From Marinomonas sp. TW1 (lineage in GTDB: Bacteria > Pseudomonadota > Gammaproteobacteria > Pseudomonadales > Marinomonadaceae), in the NCBI RefSeq assembly GCF_001625355.1, contig NZ_JSEE01000004.1:1-64000 (forward strand): a stretch of 64,000 nt of DNA, read 5' to 3'. The notes below the pieces were generated by a model. The model did no database searches, was not told the origin of the DNA, and saw only the letters and a program-made list of their open reading frames with translations. This document shows positions 1 through 7,212 of this stretch, in pieces. The position numbers and the translations under genes were made by a program. How positions within the stretch are numbered: position 1 is the stretch's first letter; the number at the start of each line of letters is the position of its first letter.

Positions 1-73
1 AATTCAGGCTTTTACTCCTTATCTGGAATATTCTTTCTTCAAGCACAATAAAAGAGACTTTTTAGTAAGCGCA

Positions 74-664
74 TTGATCTGCTTTTACTGGCTACGAGTG
101 CTTTTATCATGCCTGTCCTGTTACGTGCGGACTGATTTAGAAGCAACGAATGGCGCAGAACATGTTACTTCTACAACCGTTGTTCAGAACCCAAGACAGA
201 CAGTAAACTCAAATTTAGAAATGGGCGTTGAGGTTATTTATGATTCTTATGGTAATAAAGCGATAAAAGTTGTATACGGGGCAGATCTTTATACTGGTGA
301 AAAAATATTTGCTAACATACCTTATGATAGTAGAGGTTTACCTGTATTTGATGAATACGCTAAGTACACTACTACGATAACTAAGCCAAAAGGCTATGAG
401 AACATGAAGCCAGAATTAAGAAAACAATCTGAAATGCGTGCGGCGACAAGAGACTTAAGGCAAAAAATACAAAGTGGTCAGGTTAATAAAGATAGCTTTA
501 CTGAGAAACAGCTTAAAGCTATCAATAATGGAGATTCAGTTATTCCTGATTTTACATGGCATCATAATGCCCAAAGTGGGCCGAATAACATGCAGTTACT
601 ACCTAAAACAATACATAGTGCTGTAAAACATATCGGCGAAGCTAGTTTGAGTGAAGGGAAGTAA
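74..664 (+). CDS. Polymorphic toxin C-terminal fragment, WHH nuclease
   Basis: This is the C-terminal part of a secreted polymorphic toxin. The end of the frame (about residues 155-190) has the DFTWHHN...MQLLP...IHSAVKH pattern of the WHH branch of HNH/EndoVII nucleases, predicted to cut nucleic acid. There is no signal peptide and no credible start: the first ~18 residues come from a 35-base repeat (93-127) that is also present in the broken RAYT at 2551-2585. The true toxin-derived part therefore begins near base 128 and was joined here by recombination. The stop (662-664) lies one base before the start of the SUKH immunity gene. Family assignment is from motif recognition. Whether the orphan module is ever translated is unknown. 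Confidence 0.6.
   Translation: MICFYWLRVLLSCLSCYVRTDLEATNGAEHVTSTTVVQNPRQTVNSNLEMGVEVIYDSYGNKAIKVVYGADLYTGEKIFANIPYDSRGLPVFDEYAKYTTTITKPKGYENMKPELRKQSEMRAATRDLRQKIQSGQVNKDSFTEKQLKAINNGDSVIPDFTWHHNAQSGPNNMQLLPKTIHSAVKHIGEASLSEGK
93..127 (+). repeat. 35-bp junction repeat shared with RAYT at 2551-2585
   Basis: The 35 bases are identical to 2551-2585, where they form the boundary between the N-terminal part of one RAYT and the C-terminal part of another. Here they mark the left end of the WHH toxin module, so this is a recombination junction. Confidence 0.85.
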
Positions 665-665
665 G

Positions 666-1178
666 ATGACAATAGATAACATTAAAATTTTTCAAGATTC
701 TGGCAAGGTAGATATAGCGTTAGTCGAAGCTGTCGAAAAAAAAATGGCGGTGCTTTTTCCCTCCAGTTATAAACAGTTTATCTGCCGCCATAATAATGCC
801 TACTTGACTAAGCAGTACTTTGAATTTTTTCGACCTGATCGAAATGAGATGGGAGTATCTGATATTTTCTTTTTTGGGTTTGGTTTTGAACAGGAGCTGA
901 TAACCTACAGTGAAAATATAGAAGGTGCTCAGAGTTATGATGCATATGGCTTTGAGGGGTTGGTGACCTTTGCGAGTAACTCTTTTGGGGACTATATATG
1001 TTTTGATTATAGAGATATTTCAGAACCAGATCAGCCAAAGATAACTTTTATGTCTCATGATGAGTTTGATGATGAAACTGATAAAATGCTGACCTATCAT
1101 GTTGCTGAAAATTTCGATGAATTTTGTAGCTTGTTGTACCAAGAAGTATTTGATGATGAGGCTCAGTATGCCTCTTAA
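666..1178 (+). CDS. SMI1/KNR4 (SUKH) family immunity protein
   Basis: A 170-residue cytoplasmic protein of the SUKH superfamily, the usual immunity partners of nuclease toxins. Visible family features are the N-terminal helix ending in LFPSSYKQFICRHN, the central FFGFG strand, GLVTFASNSFGDYICFDYR (about residues 92-110), and the acidic C-terminal ENFDEFCSLLY. The start at 666 is preferred over an upstream in-frame GTG because GGGAAG lies just before it and it follows the toxin stop by one base, giving translational coupling. The inferred role is neutralising the WHH nuclease encoded immediately upstream. The cassette is complete on the immunity side and has no transport genes nearby. Confidence 0.8.
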   Translation: MTIDNIKIFQDSGKVDIALVEAVEKKMAVLFPSSYKQFICRHNNAYLTKQYFEFFRPDRNEMGVSDIFFFGFGFEQELITYSENIEGAQSYDAYGFEGLVTFASNSFGDYICFDYRDISEPDQPKITFMSHDEFDDETDKMLTYHVAENFDEFCSLLYQEVFDDEAQYAS

Positions 1179-1616
1179 TTATTTTATCCGTTTTATTGTG
1201 GCAACCTCACCCATAAGTCAGCCAGTGTCAATGGTACGATAGAGTTCGGATCGCTTTATGCAAACATAATTCGTTATGTTCTCTATGGCGTGCTTCGGAC
1301 TTCATTTGCGAATAACACTTATTAGGACAGGCACTTTAAGAACTCAGCAGTGACTTATTAGGACAGGCACCTTAAGAATCCAGTTTTTCCAAGGCTTCTA
1401 GCGTTTTCTCAGTACTTATTAGTAGAAATTTAACAAGACACCCAACCTAAAAAATTCATTTTCCAATAAGTTAAGAATCTGATTGGTGGTCGGGATGATA
1501 CCTATGACAACTCTCTCCACAAAAATATGAAACCATCACCAAAACCAAGATCCTTAGGCACTTATTAGTGGTGCGGAGCACTTATTACTTATTAGGACAG
1601 GCACCTTAAGAACTCA
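1179..1616. repeat. Gene-free block of RAYT-associated repeats
   Basis: There is no gene here. The block has a ~50-bp repeat at 1232-1281 (also at 3579-3630) and three copies of a unit beginning ACTTATTAGGACAGGCAC at 1317-1347, 1353-1412 and 1587-1619. That unit also precedes the RAYT open frames at 2020 and 5570. The longer copies continue into TCCAAGGCTTCTAGCG. These are the left ends of RAYT elements without their coding part. Bases 1440-1560 show nothing recognisable. Confidence 0.75.
1263..1280. repeat. TTCG-loop hairpin in repeated 50-mer
   Basis: A perfect 7-bp stem AACATAA/TTATGTT closes a TTCG tetraloop. The same hairpin sits at 3610-3627 inside the same repeat, each time just downstream of an immunity gene. 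RAYTs are known to act on REP-type palindromes, so this may be a cognate REP, but that is inference. Confidence 0.6.
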
Positions 1617-1907
1617 GTGCTCACCATCGGCACTGACGCCGTAACACAAAACGCCAACGGCCAATACGTCAACGACAAGGGCGAATTGGCGGGCAATGTC
1701 ACCGTCACCACTCAGGCATTAGAAAGCAGCGAATGGAGTGAATCCTCCTCCAGCTTCCGTGGTGTGTTTAAAGACCTTGTCAAAGGGGTGGCCGCGATTG
1801 CCGCCGCAGCGACATCCGGTTTGATTCATGGGGAAATCAAGGTGGGTGAGTCGGATGCCACCCGTACCGATACGCAGCACTTATTAGCACTTATTAGCAC
1901 TTATTAG
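1617..1907 (+). pseudogene. Filamentous haemagglutinin fragment
   Basis: An open stretch of about 95 codons with no proper start or ribosome site. It reads DAVTQNANGQYVNDKGEL, a Ser/Thr-rich linker and FKDLVKGVAAIAAAATSGLIHGEI, in the style of the pre-toxin region of two-partner-secreted haemagglutinins. It begins right after a RAYT left-end repeat (1587-1619) and runs out into another (1899 on), so it is a piece of the large exoprotein gene trapped between repeats. Its base composition is more GC-rich than the AT-rich cassettes around it. Confidence 0.6.
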
Positions 1908-1954
1908 GACAGGCACCTTAAGAACTCAGTGTTTCCAAGGCTTCTAGCGTTTTC
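1879..1954 (+). repeat. RAYT left-end repeat with three tandem 10-mers
   Basis: ACTTATTAGC is repeated in tandem at 1879, 1889 and (with a final G) 1899. It then runs into the GGACAGGCACCTTAAGAACTC unit that ends just before the RAYT promoter. A close copy is at 5449-5504. Confidence 0.8.
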
Positions 1955-1990
1955 TTGACCATATTTAAATATACTGTATATAATTACAGT
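1955..1990 (+). promoter_or_regulatory. RAYT promoter with LexA (SOS) box
   Basis: A -35 TTGACC (1955-1960) and a perfect -10 TATAAT (1979-1984) are separated by 18 bp. The -10 lies inside CTGTATATAATTACAG (1974-1989), which fits the gammaproteobacterial LexA consensus CTGT-N8-ACAG and has the usual TA before it. LexA bound here would block RNA polymerase. The site is conserved at the second RAYT copy (5524-5539). Confidence 0.75.
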
Positions 1991-2019
1991 GCTGTTTTCT
2001 CAAGGAAGAGAGGTTTGAT

Positions 2020-2634
2020 ATGCCAAGGTCTAGGAAAGCTCAAGTCAGTTTACAAGACACCCCTTATTACCATTGTGTGGCTCGCTGTGTACGGCGAGCT
2101 TTTTTGTGCGGTGATGATCCTGTTACAGGAAATAGTTATGAACATCGTCGTGGTTGGGTTGAGAATCGCCTTTTATTTCTTTCTAACGTCTTTTCAATCG
2201 ATATATGCGCTTATGCTGTGATGAGTAATCATCTTCATGTTGTGTTGCATGTGAATACAGAAAAAGCGAAATCATGGTCAACATTAGAAGTATTACAGCG
2301 TTGGCACGCATTACACAAAGGGACAATATTTACTCAACGCTATATAAAAGGGGAGGACTTGCCAAACTACGCAGTGGCGCTAGCCGAAACCGCTGCTGAA
2401 ACGTACCGAGAGCGCCTGATGAACATTAGTTGGTTTATGAAAGAACTTAATGAACCCATCGCTCGAAGAGCGAACAATGAAGACAAGTGTACAGGATATT
2501 TTTGGGAAGGCCGTTTTAAGTCTCAAGCCCTATTAGACGAAGCCGCTTTATACGAGTGCTTTTATCATGCCTGTCCTGTTACGTGTTTCAAGCATGATGC
2601 AATCACTGGGGCGGCAATATGTACGGTATTTTAA
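2020..2634 (+). pseudogene. RAYT (HUH Y1 transposase) type A, N-terminal part
   Basis: REP-associated tyrosine transposase of the IS200/Y1 superfamily. It has the N-terminal TPYYHCVARC strand and the metal-binding HUH-type motif SNHLHVVLH at about residue 69, and it ends with the YFWEGRFKSQALLDEAAL motif. Intact relatives continue there with a ...VDLNP.RAG helix. This frame instead switches at about base 2551 into 35 bases shared with 93-127 and ends in unrelated residues. It has a strong promoter with a LexA box, GGAAGAGAGG before the ATG, and a left-end repeat upstream. HUH and most of the N-terminal domain are present but the C-terminal part is foreign, so activity is doubtful. Confidence 0.8.
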
Positions 2635-3076
2635 CTACACCTATCAACGTACAGGTACTATATGGGAAGGGCGTTTTAAGTCTTGTTTGGTACAAGACCA
2701 AAGTTACCTATTTCATTTGTACCGTTATATTGAGCTGAACCCAGTTAGGGCGGACATGGTGAAAGATCCAGCTGATTATTCTTGGTCGAGTTACCAGTGC
2801 AACGGTTTAGGTGCGAGTAGTGATTTACTGACATCGCACCAACTCTACCAGTCACTGGGAAGAACGAAAGAAGAGCGATGTAATGTTTATCGAGATATGT
2901 TTCAGTATCAAGTAGATGGTAAATTATTGGAGGATATTCGTTTAACGGCAAATAAAGGGTTGGCGTTAGGAAACGATAAATTCAAAGAGCAAATAGCATT
3001 ACTAACAGGACAACGGCAAACGCAGGCAAAGCGGGGAAGAAAAGAGGGTTGGCGTAAACATCGTGATGACGAATAG
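2567..3076 (+). pseudogene. RAYT type B, C-terminal part
   Basis: The recognisable part starts near 2590 with MMQSLGRQYVRYFNYTYQRT, then TIWEGRFKSCL and RYIELNPVRADMV, the hallmark C-terminal half of a second RAYT subfamily. The HUH-containing N-terminal half is missing and is replaced by the type A frame, which overlaps it in another reading frame. The basic tail (AKRGRKEGWRKHRDDE) is intact. A shorter copy of the same C-terminus lies at 3631-3867. The arrangement is a recombinant of two different transposase genes. Confidence 0.8.
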
Positions 3077-3132
3077 TCGTAGAGATTTAATTTTACTCTA
3101 CCCCCAATTATTTTAAAATCAGTATCTGGTGA

Positions 3133-3261
3133 GTTTCTTTTTTTGGACTAGATGTAAAAAATGGCTCTTGGGATCAGAGTTCGTCATGGGATGTCGATTT
3201 TAACCTAAAATTTCCCAGTGGAATTGGTGTAGATGTTAGTGCAGGAGTAAAAGTATGGTAA
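3133..3261 (+). pseudogene. Orphan toxin C-terminal tail, cassette B
   Basis: An open frame of 42 codons without a start, reading VSFFGLDVKNGSWDQSS, then DFNLKFPSGIGVDVSAG and ending KVW-TAA. It begins just after the RAYT 3' end (CTCTACCCCCAATTAT, about 3100-3115), and its TAA overlaps the ATG of the next gene as TAATG. The position and coupling match a truncated toxin tail that keeps its immunity gene. The toxin family is not recognised. Confidence 0.55.
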
Positions 3262-3542
3262 TGTTTTTTGTATTTATTTCAATTGCTTGGACCATTTTGT
3301 ATGTTGTTTTTGGAGCTTCTCAAGCAAAAAAACTTGGTGAGTATATTTGTCATGAAGATTATTTAAAACTTTGGAATGTAACGCAACTATATGTGTTTAC
3401 ATCCATAGGTTTAGATTTTGAGTTAAAAGATGACTACGCGAAAAAATTATTTTTGAGGCTTAGGAGAACTATTATAATATTCTACAGTGTAGCTTTACCT
3501 TTATTTATATTTACCAACGTACTTCATATGTTTTATCGTTAG
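3261..3542 (+). CDS. Small membrane protein, predicted immunity, cassette B
   Basis: A 93-residue protein with two predicted membrane helices, FVFISIAWTILYVVFGA near the N-terminus and IIIFYSVALPLFIFTNVL near the C-terminus. A charged middle (EDYLKLWN, ELKDDYAKK) lies between them. The ATG at 3261 overlaps the stop of the upstream toxin tail as TAATG. An in-frame ATG at 3255 is also possible. No family is recognised. Function as an immunity protein is inferred from position and size. The very AT-rich codon usage differs from the core genes. Confidence 0.55.
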   Translation: MFFVFISIAWTILYVVFGASQAKKLGEYICHEDYLKLWNVTQLYVFTSIGLDFELKDDYAKKLFLRLRRTIIIFYSVALPLFIFTNVLHMFYR

Positions 3543-3630
3543 CAATAATTGGAGACACCCATAAATAAGCCTGTGTTAATGTACGATAGAGTTCGGATCG
3601 CTTGATGCAAACATAATTCGTTATGTTCTT

Positions 3631-3867
3631 CAACTCTACCAGTCACAGGGAAGAACAAAAGAAGAGCGATGTAATGTTTATCGAGATATGTTTCAGTATC
3701 AGGTAGATGGTAAATTATTGGAAGATATTCGTTTAACGGAAAATAAAGGGTTGGCGTTAGGAAACGATAAATTCAAAGAGCAAATAGCGTTACTAACAGG
3801 ACAACGGAAAACACAGGCAAAGCGGGGAAGAAAAGAGGGTTGGTGTAAACTTCGTGATGACGAATAG
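3631..3867 (+). pseudogene. RAYT type B C-terminal fragment
   Basis: Encodes LYQSQGRTKEERCNVYRDMF through GRKEGWCKLRDDE-stop, almost identical to the end of the RAYT at 2839-3076. The 5' part is missing: the repeat joins directly onto the 50-mer at 3630. No start codon or promoter belongs to it. Confidence 0.8.
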
Positions 3868-3905
3868 TCGTAGAGGTTTAATTTTATTCTGCCCCCACTT
3901 ATTGA

Positions 3906-3974
3906 AGTGAAGCTGTTCTAGAAAGAACTGGTACTGTTACATATTTGGGGGCTTCTGAAATCTTGAGCGAATAA
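3906..3974 (+). pseudogene. Orphan toxin C-terminal tail, cassette C
   Basis: A 22-codon open tail (SEAVLERTGTVTYLGASEIL...stop) begins right after the RAYT 3' end sequence and stops four bases before the next ATG. This is the same arrangement as cassette B. The fragment is too short to classify. Confidence 0.4.
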
Positions 3975-3978
3975 AAAA

Positions 3979-4299
3979 ATGAAAATTTTCTGTTATAAGA
4001 AAATATTTATAGTCGTGTCATATTTGTTATTTTTAATGTGCCTGCTTATTTCTAATATAGATAACTGGGTTGTTGTTGCAATAGTTCTTGGAATTTATAG
4101 TTCTAGTTTACATTATTGCTATGCATATATATTTGATGTGGATATGGTGTTATATAATGCAACACTTACATTGGAAAGCAAATATGGCCGTATATTTGTA
4201 TTTTTGTGTGGGGCTTCTATGGTGATTTCAACTCTATTTAGTCTTTCTGGTTTTATTGAAATAGTAGATTTTAATAAATTAGTAAGATTAACCGAATAA
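3979..4299 (+). CDS. Small membrane protein, predicted immunity, cassette C
   Basis: 106 residues with about three predicted membrane segments: FIVVSYLLFLMCLLIS, VVVAIVLGIYSSSLHYC and IFVFLCGASMVISTLFSL. It resembles the product of 5021-5344. Both have a YCYxxIF segment followed about 20 residues later by LESKY-R-F. The two are therefore paralogous immunity candidates with different partners. It follows a short toxin tail by four bases. No named family is recognised. Confidence 0.55.
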   Translation: MKIFCYKKIFIVVSYLLFLMCLLISNIDNWVVVAIVLGIYSSSLHYCYAYIFDVDMVLYNATLTLESKYGRIFVFLCGASMVISTLFSLSGFIEIVDFNKLVRLTE

Positions 4300-4319
4300 A
4301 TTATTCTATTAATTATTAG

Positions 4320-5021
4320 AATGAAACAAGATACAGCTACATTAATGACGACAATTTAGACTCAACGGAACTGCTTGTTAATGCCGCTGGCCATGAATCG
4401 GCTCATGAAATGGATGCGCAGGATGGAAATTATTACAGCCAGAGCGATAACGAAGCCTACGCCAATAACTTTGGTAGCAACCTAGCGGACTATACGAATT
4501 TAGCCTTAGACATCAATGGTTATGACAGTGGCATGGCGATCACGAATAGCCATGTTAGTAACACTAGTCATTATGTTGAAACGAATACAGCTCATTACAA
4601 AGGGTTGGATAAGGAGCAGGGGGATAATTGGAATTTAATGCATGTTAATATGAATCCATGGCATGCTCCAGAGGCTGTAGATAGAGTATGGGTTCAACCA
4701 GTTAAAAATTTTCCTAAGGATCTAAAAGTGTCTGTTCATGGAATAGATGACAAAGATCTTCTTGAGGTTGGAAATAGAGCCGTTACTATCGGTACAATGG
4801 TTGCTCCTCAGAGGGTTGGTTGGAGTATATGAGGGGCTGCTGTAGATACTGCCGAATTCATTATGACAGGTAATTGGCTTAACTTTATTATTCCTAATAT
4901 TGGTGGATCTGCTATAAAAAATGGTTTAAAAAGAACAGGCATAAATGATAATAAGTCTGAAAGAATTAGTCATTTATCATCAAAGGAAATTAAAGACCTC
5001 TTATCTGATGGAGATGAATAA
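4320..5021 (+). pseudogene. Haemagglutinin/CdiA-type toxin C-terminal region, interrupted by TGA
   Basis: The frame is open from 4320, has an in-frame TGA at 4830-4832, and continues in the same frame to TAA at 5019-5021. It carries a zincin-like HExxH (AGHESAHEMDAQ) followed by NEAYANNFG, as in pre-toxin regions of filamentous haemagglutinins, then a ~110-residue unclassified tail. The C-terminal piece reads GAAVDTAEFIMTGNWLNFI and ends SSKEIKDLLSDGDE. The start of the exoprotein is absent. The TAA overlaps the ATG of the following immunity candidate (TAATG). The single TGA suggests recent inactivation, or a sequencing error. Confidence 0.6.
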
Positions 5022-5344
5022 TGAATTATTCTAAGAAAAATATATCATTTTTATTTTTGATGTACTTGCTCTTATTGTTATGTATATATATTTCGGAGGT
5101 GAGGGGGTGGAGAAGTATTAGTGGAGTGATATTAACCTATAGTTTAGGATTATATTATTGTTATTGTTTTATTTTTAAAAAAACAATCCACTATGCTTAT
5201 GGAGTAGTTAGATTGGAAAGTAAATATAGTCGATTATTTTTTTTAATTGTTGGAATGTATTGTATTTTTTTTGTTCTAGATAGCCTGCTATTTAATCCAG
5301 TAATGTTTGATGAAGAAGAACTAAAAAGAGTATTGAAAATCTAA
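5021..5344 (+). CDS. Small membrane protein, predicted immunity, cassette D
   Basis: 107 residues, three predicted membrane segments (FLFLMYLLLLLCIYIS, GVILTYSLGLYYCYCFIF, LFFLIVGMYCIFFVLDSLLF) and a charged C-terminus (DEEELKRVLK). It is a paralogue of the 3979-4299 product, sharing YCYxFIF and RLESKYSRLF. The start codon overlaps the toxin stop, so translation is coupled. The most likely role is protection against the toxin tail encoded upstream. Topology suggests a membrane-acting toxin, but that is inference. Confidence 0.6.
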   Translation: MNYSKKNISFLFLMYLLLLLCIYISEVRGWRSISGVILTYSLGLYYCYCFIFKKTIHYAYGVVRLESKYSRLFFLIVGMYCIFFVLDSLLFNPVMFDEEELKRVLKI

Positions 5345-5448
5345 TTATCCGAAAATTCAGATAATAAGTGCACCGCTCACGGTTGAGTAGGTGGCGAGAG
5401 ATCAACTGCCCATAGGTGGTATTCTAACGTCGTCAAACAATTAGAAGT

Positions 5449-5569
5449 ACTTATTAGGACAGGCACCTCAAGAACTCGGTGTTTCCAAAGCTTCTAGCGT
5501 TTTCTTTACTATATTCAAATGTACTGTATATAATTACAGTTTTATTTTCTCAAGGAAGAGAGGTTGGAT
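5449..5569 (+). promoter_or_regulatory. Second RAYT left end with LexA-box promoter
   Basis: A copy of 1899-2019: ACTTATTAGGACAGGCAC at 5449, then TTTACT as a weaker -35 (5505-5510), LexA box CTGTATATAATTACAG (5524-5539) with TATAAT inside (5529-5534), and GGAAGAGAGG before the ATG at 5570. Confidence 0.75.
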
Positions 5570-5660
5570 ATGCCAAGGTCCAGGAAAGCCCAGGTCAGTT
5601 TACAAGACACCCCTTATTACCATTGTGTGGCTCGCTGTGGATAATTGGGGGCAGAGTCTG
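5570..5660 (+). pseudogene. RAYT type A, N-terminal stub
   Basis: Encodes the first ~23 residues of the type A RAYT (MPRSRKAQVSLQDTPYYHC...) and then breaks off at about 5638. It is joined to an inverted copy of the element's right end (ATAATTGGGGGCAGAG, reverse complement of the CTCTACCCCCAATTAT type end). This is a deletion remnant. Confidence 0.8.
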
Positions 5661-5770
5661 AGGAATCCCCACGAATTATCATTAAATAACAAATAGTTAG
5701 CATAAGGAAGGAACATTCATGGCTTTTGGTGATCAATAATTTCGCCCAAAATAACTAAACTCCTAGAGCC

Positions 5771-6030
5771 ATGAACGCGACGACTATTCTGAACAAAATT
5801 ATCCCCATTGTCAGTCCTAATATGCATAAAACTCGACGTAACGCCTTGATTGCTTGCCTTCAAAGTCTTACTCAAGGCAATCTTTGAACTGTAACCAATA
5901 TCGGTCGTGGTATTCGATCTAACGCCTATGAGAAGCACTGAATCAAACGTTCTGATCGGTTATTATCAAACCCAAACCTTCAGCGTGAATCACTCTCTAT
6001 TTATGTTTACATGTGCCATCTTTTTACGGT
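5771..6030 (+). pseudogene. IS4-family transposase N-terminal remnant
   Basis: Reading from the ATG at 5771 gives ILNKIIPIVSPNMHKTRRN, LIACLQSLTQGNL, TVTNIGRGIRSNAYEKH and IKRSDRLLSNPNLQRESLSIY. This is the N-terminal region of IS4-type transposases. Two in-frame TGA codons (5885-5887 and 5939-5941) interrupt it, and similarity ends near 6030. The DDE catalytic region is absent. AAGGAAGG lies upstream of a short spurious ATG at 5719. Bases 6031-6200 hold nothing I can name. Confidence 0.65.
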
Positions 6031-6200
6031 AAGTAAGAGCCCTATAATTAGTGTCGATTTGGACTTCCCAGACTTTACTAGACACCTATTAACGTTAAAA
6101 TCTAGTTAAATAAAAGGTGTTTTATGAAGTCCCATGGTGAATTGATTTATGCCTTTGTACTTATGACGAAACAAAAATCTATGACTCTACCCCTGACTTG

Positions 6201-7109
6201 TTAAAATCTTTTCCGGTATTCGGTTGGTGTTAATCCCATAATTTTCACAAACACTTTACGACAGGCACTGCTGTCCAGATAGCCGACTTGATAAGCAATG
6301 GATTCAAAGGGTTGGCGGGTACTTTCGAGTAGATCGCAAGCCATTTGGATACGGAATCGTTGTAAATATTGGTTTGGAGTGAGTCGGGTTGCTTTGACAA
6401 AGCGGCGTAGCAAGGTTCGCTCTGTTAAGTTGGTATGTTGTGCTAGGGCTTTTATTGATGCGTCTTTTGGGTAATGGAGAGCAAGCCATTGTTGTGCTTG
6501 GATGACAACTTGATCGCCATGACTGAAAGAGGGCGAAAATTGTTGATAGAAGCTTTGTTCTCGAGACATGGTGTCGATGACAAGTGTTTTGCCTATTTGT
6601 CTGCGGACAAAGGGCGATGAGTATTTGGTAATCAGTTCCAGCCCTAAATCCAACCATGACATGACGCCGCCAGCGCTAATGATGTCGCCATGATCAATTA
6701 AGATCTGCTGGACATCTATCGGTTGATTAGGGAATTGTTGACGGAAAGTGTCTTCAAATGACCAATGTGTGGTGACAGTACGATGACCTAATAAACCGGT
6801 TGCGGCTAAGGTGAATGCGCCAACACAGACTGAGGCAAGAATGCTACCTTGTTGGTGTTGATGAACTAGCCAATGGATTAAGTGTTCATCCGTTGGCTCG
6901 CTTTGGTCTGCCATACAAGGTGGTAAAATAATGATGTCATAGGCTTTTTCATCTGCCTCTTGGTCTGTGACTAGACTGGGTGAAAACCTTGTATTGAGTT
7001 GATGGGCTTCACAAATTCTGTTTGCGAGTAGGAATAATTCTTCTAATCCATACACTGCTGATTTTAGTGCCACTGAGTGTTGGCAAATGCCGATTTGGAT
7101 GTGTCTCAT
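6201..7109 (-). CDS. GlxA-type transcriptional regulator (DJ-1/PfpI + AraC HTH)
   Basis: A 302-residue regulator. The N-terminal half is a DJ-1/PfpI-like domain with the nucleophile-elbow-like SVCVGAFTLAATGLL around residue 100. The C-terminal ~100 residues form an AraC double helix-turn-helix (LAQHTNLTERTLLRRF, then IAYQVGYLDSSACRKVF and the LTPTEYRKRF end). The start is placed at 7109 (MRHIQIGICQ) because the longer frame would run into the divergent hydrolase promoter. It is transcribed divergently from the isochorismatase-family gene, which it probably regulates. The ligand is unknown. Confidence 0.85.
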   Translation of the reverse strand: MRHIQIGICQHSVALKSAVYGLEELFLLANRICEAHQLNTRFSPSLVTDQEADEKAYDIIILPPCMADQSEPTDEHLIHWLVHQHQQGSILASVCVGAFTLAATGLLGHRTVTTHWSFEDTFRQQFPNQPIDVQQILIDHGDIISAGGVMSWLDLGLELITKYSSPFVRRQIGKTLVIDTMSREQSFYQQFSPSFSHGDQVVIQAQQWLALHYPKDASIKALAQHTNLTERTLLRRFVKATRLTPNQYLQRFRIQMACDLLESTRQPFESIAYQVGYLDSSACRKVFVKIMGLTPTEYRKRF

Positions 7110-7212
7110 ATTGGAGTTGTCTTTTTTTGCCTCAATAGTGTCATTTTTGACTCTAAGTGAAAACAGAGTATTTTGCCATACTCTTGTCTCTTTTAGACAC
7201 GACTGGAGACGT

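Larger units (their letters stand above)
3543..3978. repeat. RAYT-derived repeats between cassettes B and C
   Basis: 3579-3630 repeats 1232-1281, including the TTCG hairpin at 3610-3627. 3631-3867 is a near copy of the RAYT type B 3' end, followed by the 3' terminal sequence (CTGCCCCCACTTATT, about 3889-3904). The rest belongs to the cassette C toxin tail. Confidence 0.75.

Noticed and set aside
1879-1908. Three tandem 10-mers as a CRISPR or VNTR locus
   Set aside because: The units abut without spacers and are part of the RAYT left-end repeat.
5717-5938. Minus-strand 73-codon frame
   Set aside because: It is antisense to the IS4-type remnant, whose plus-strand frame gives recognisable transposase sequence.
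6123-6203. 26-codon frame MKSHGELIYAF... as a transposase start
   Set aside because: Too short, no supporting similarity that I can state, and it runs into the 3' end of the GlxA-type gene.
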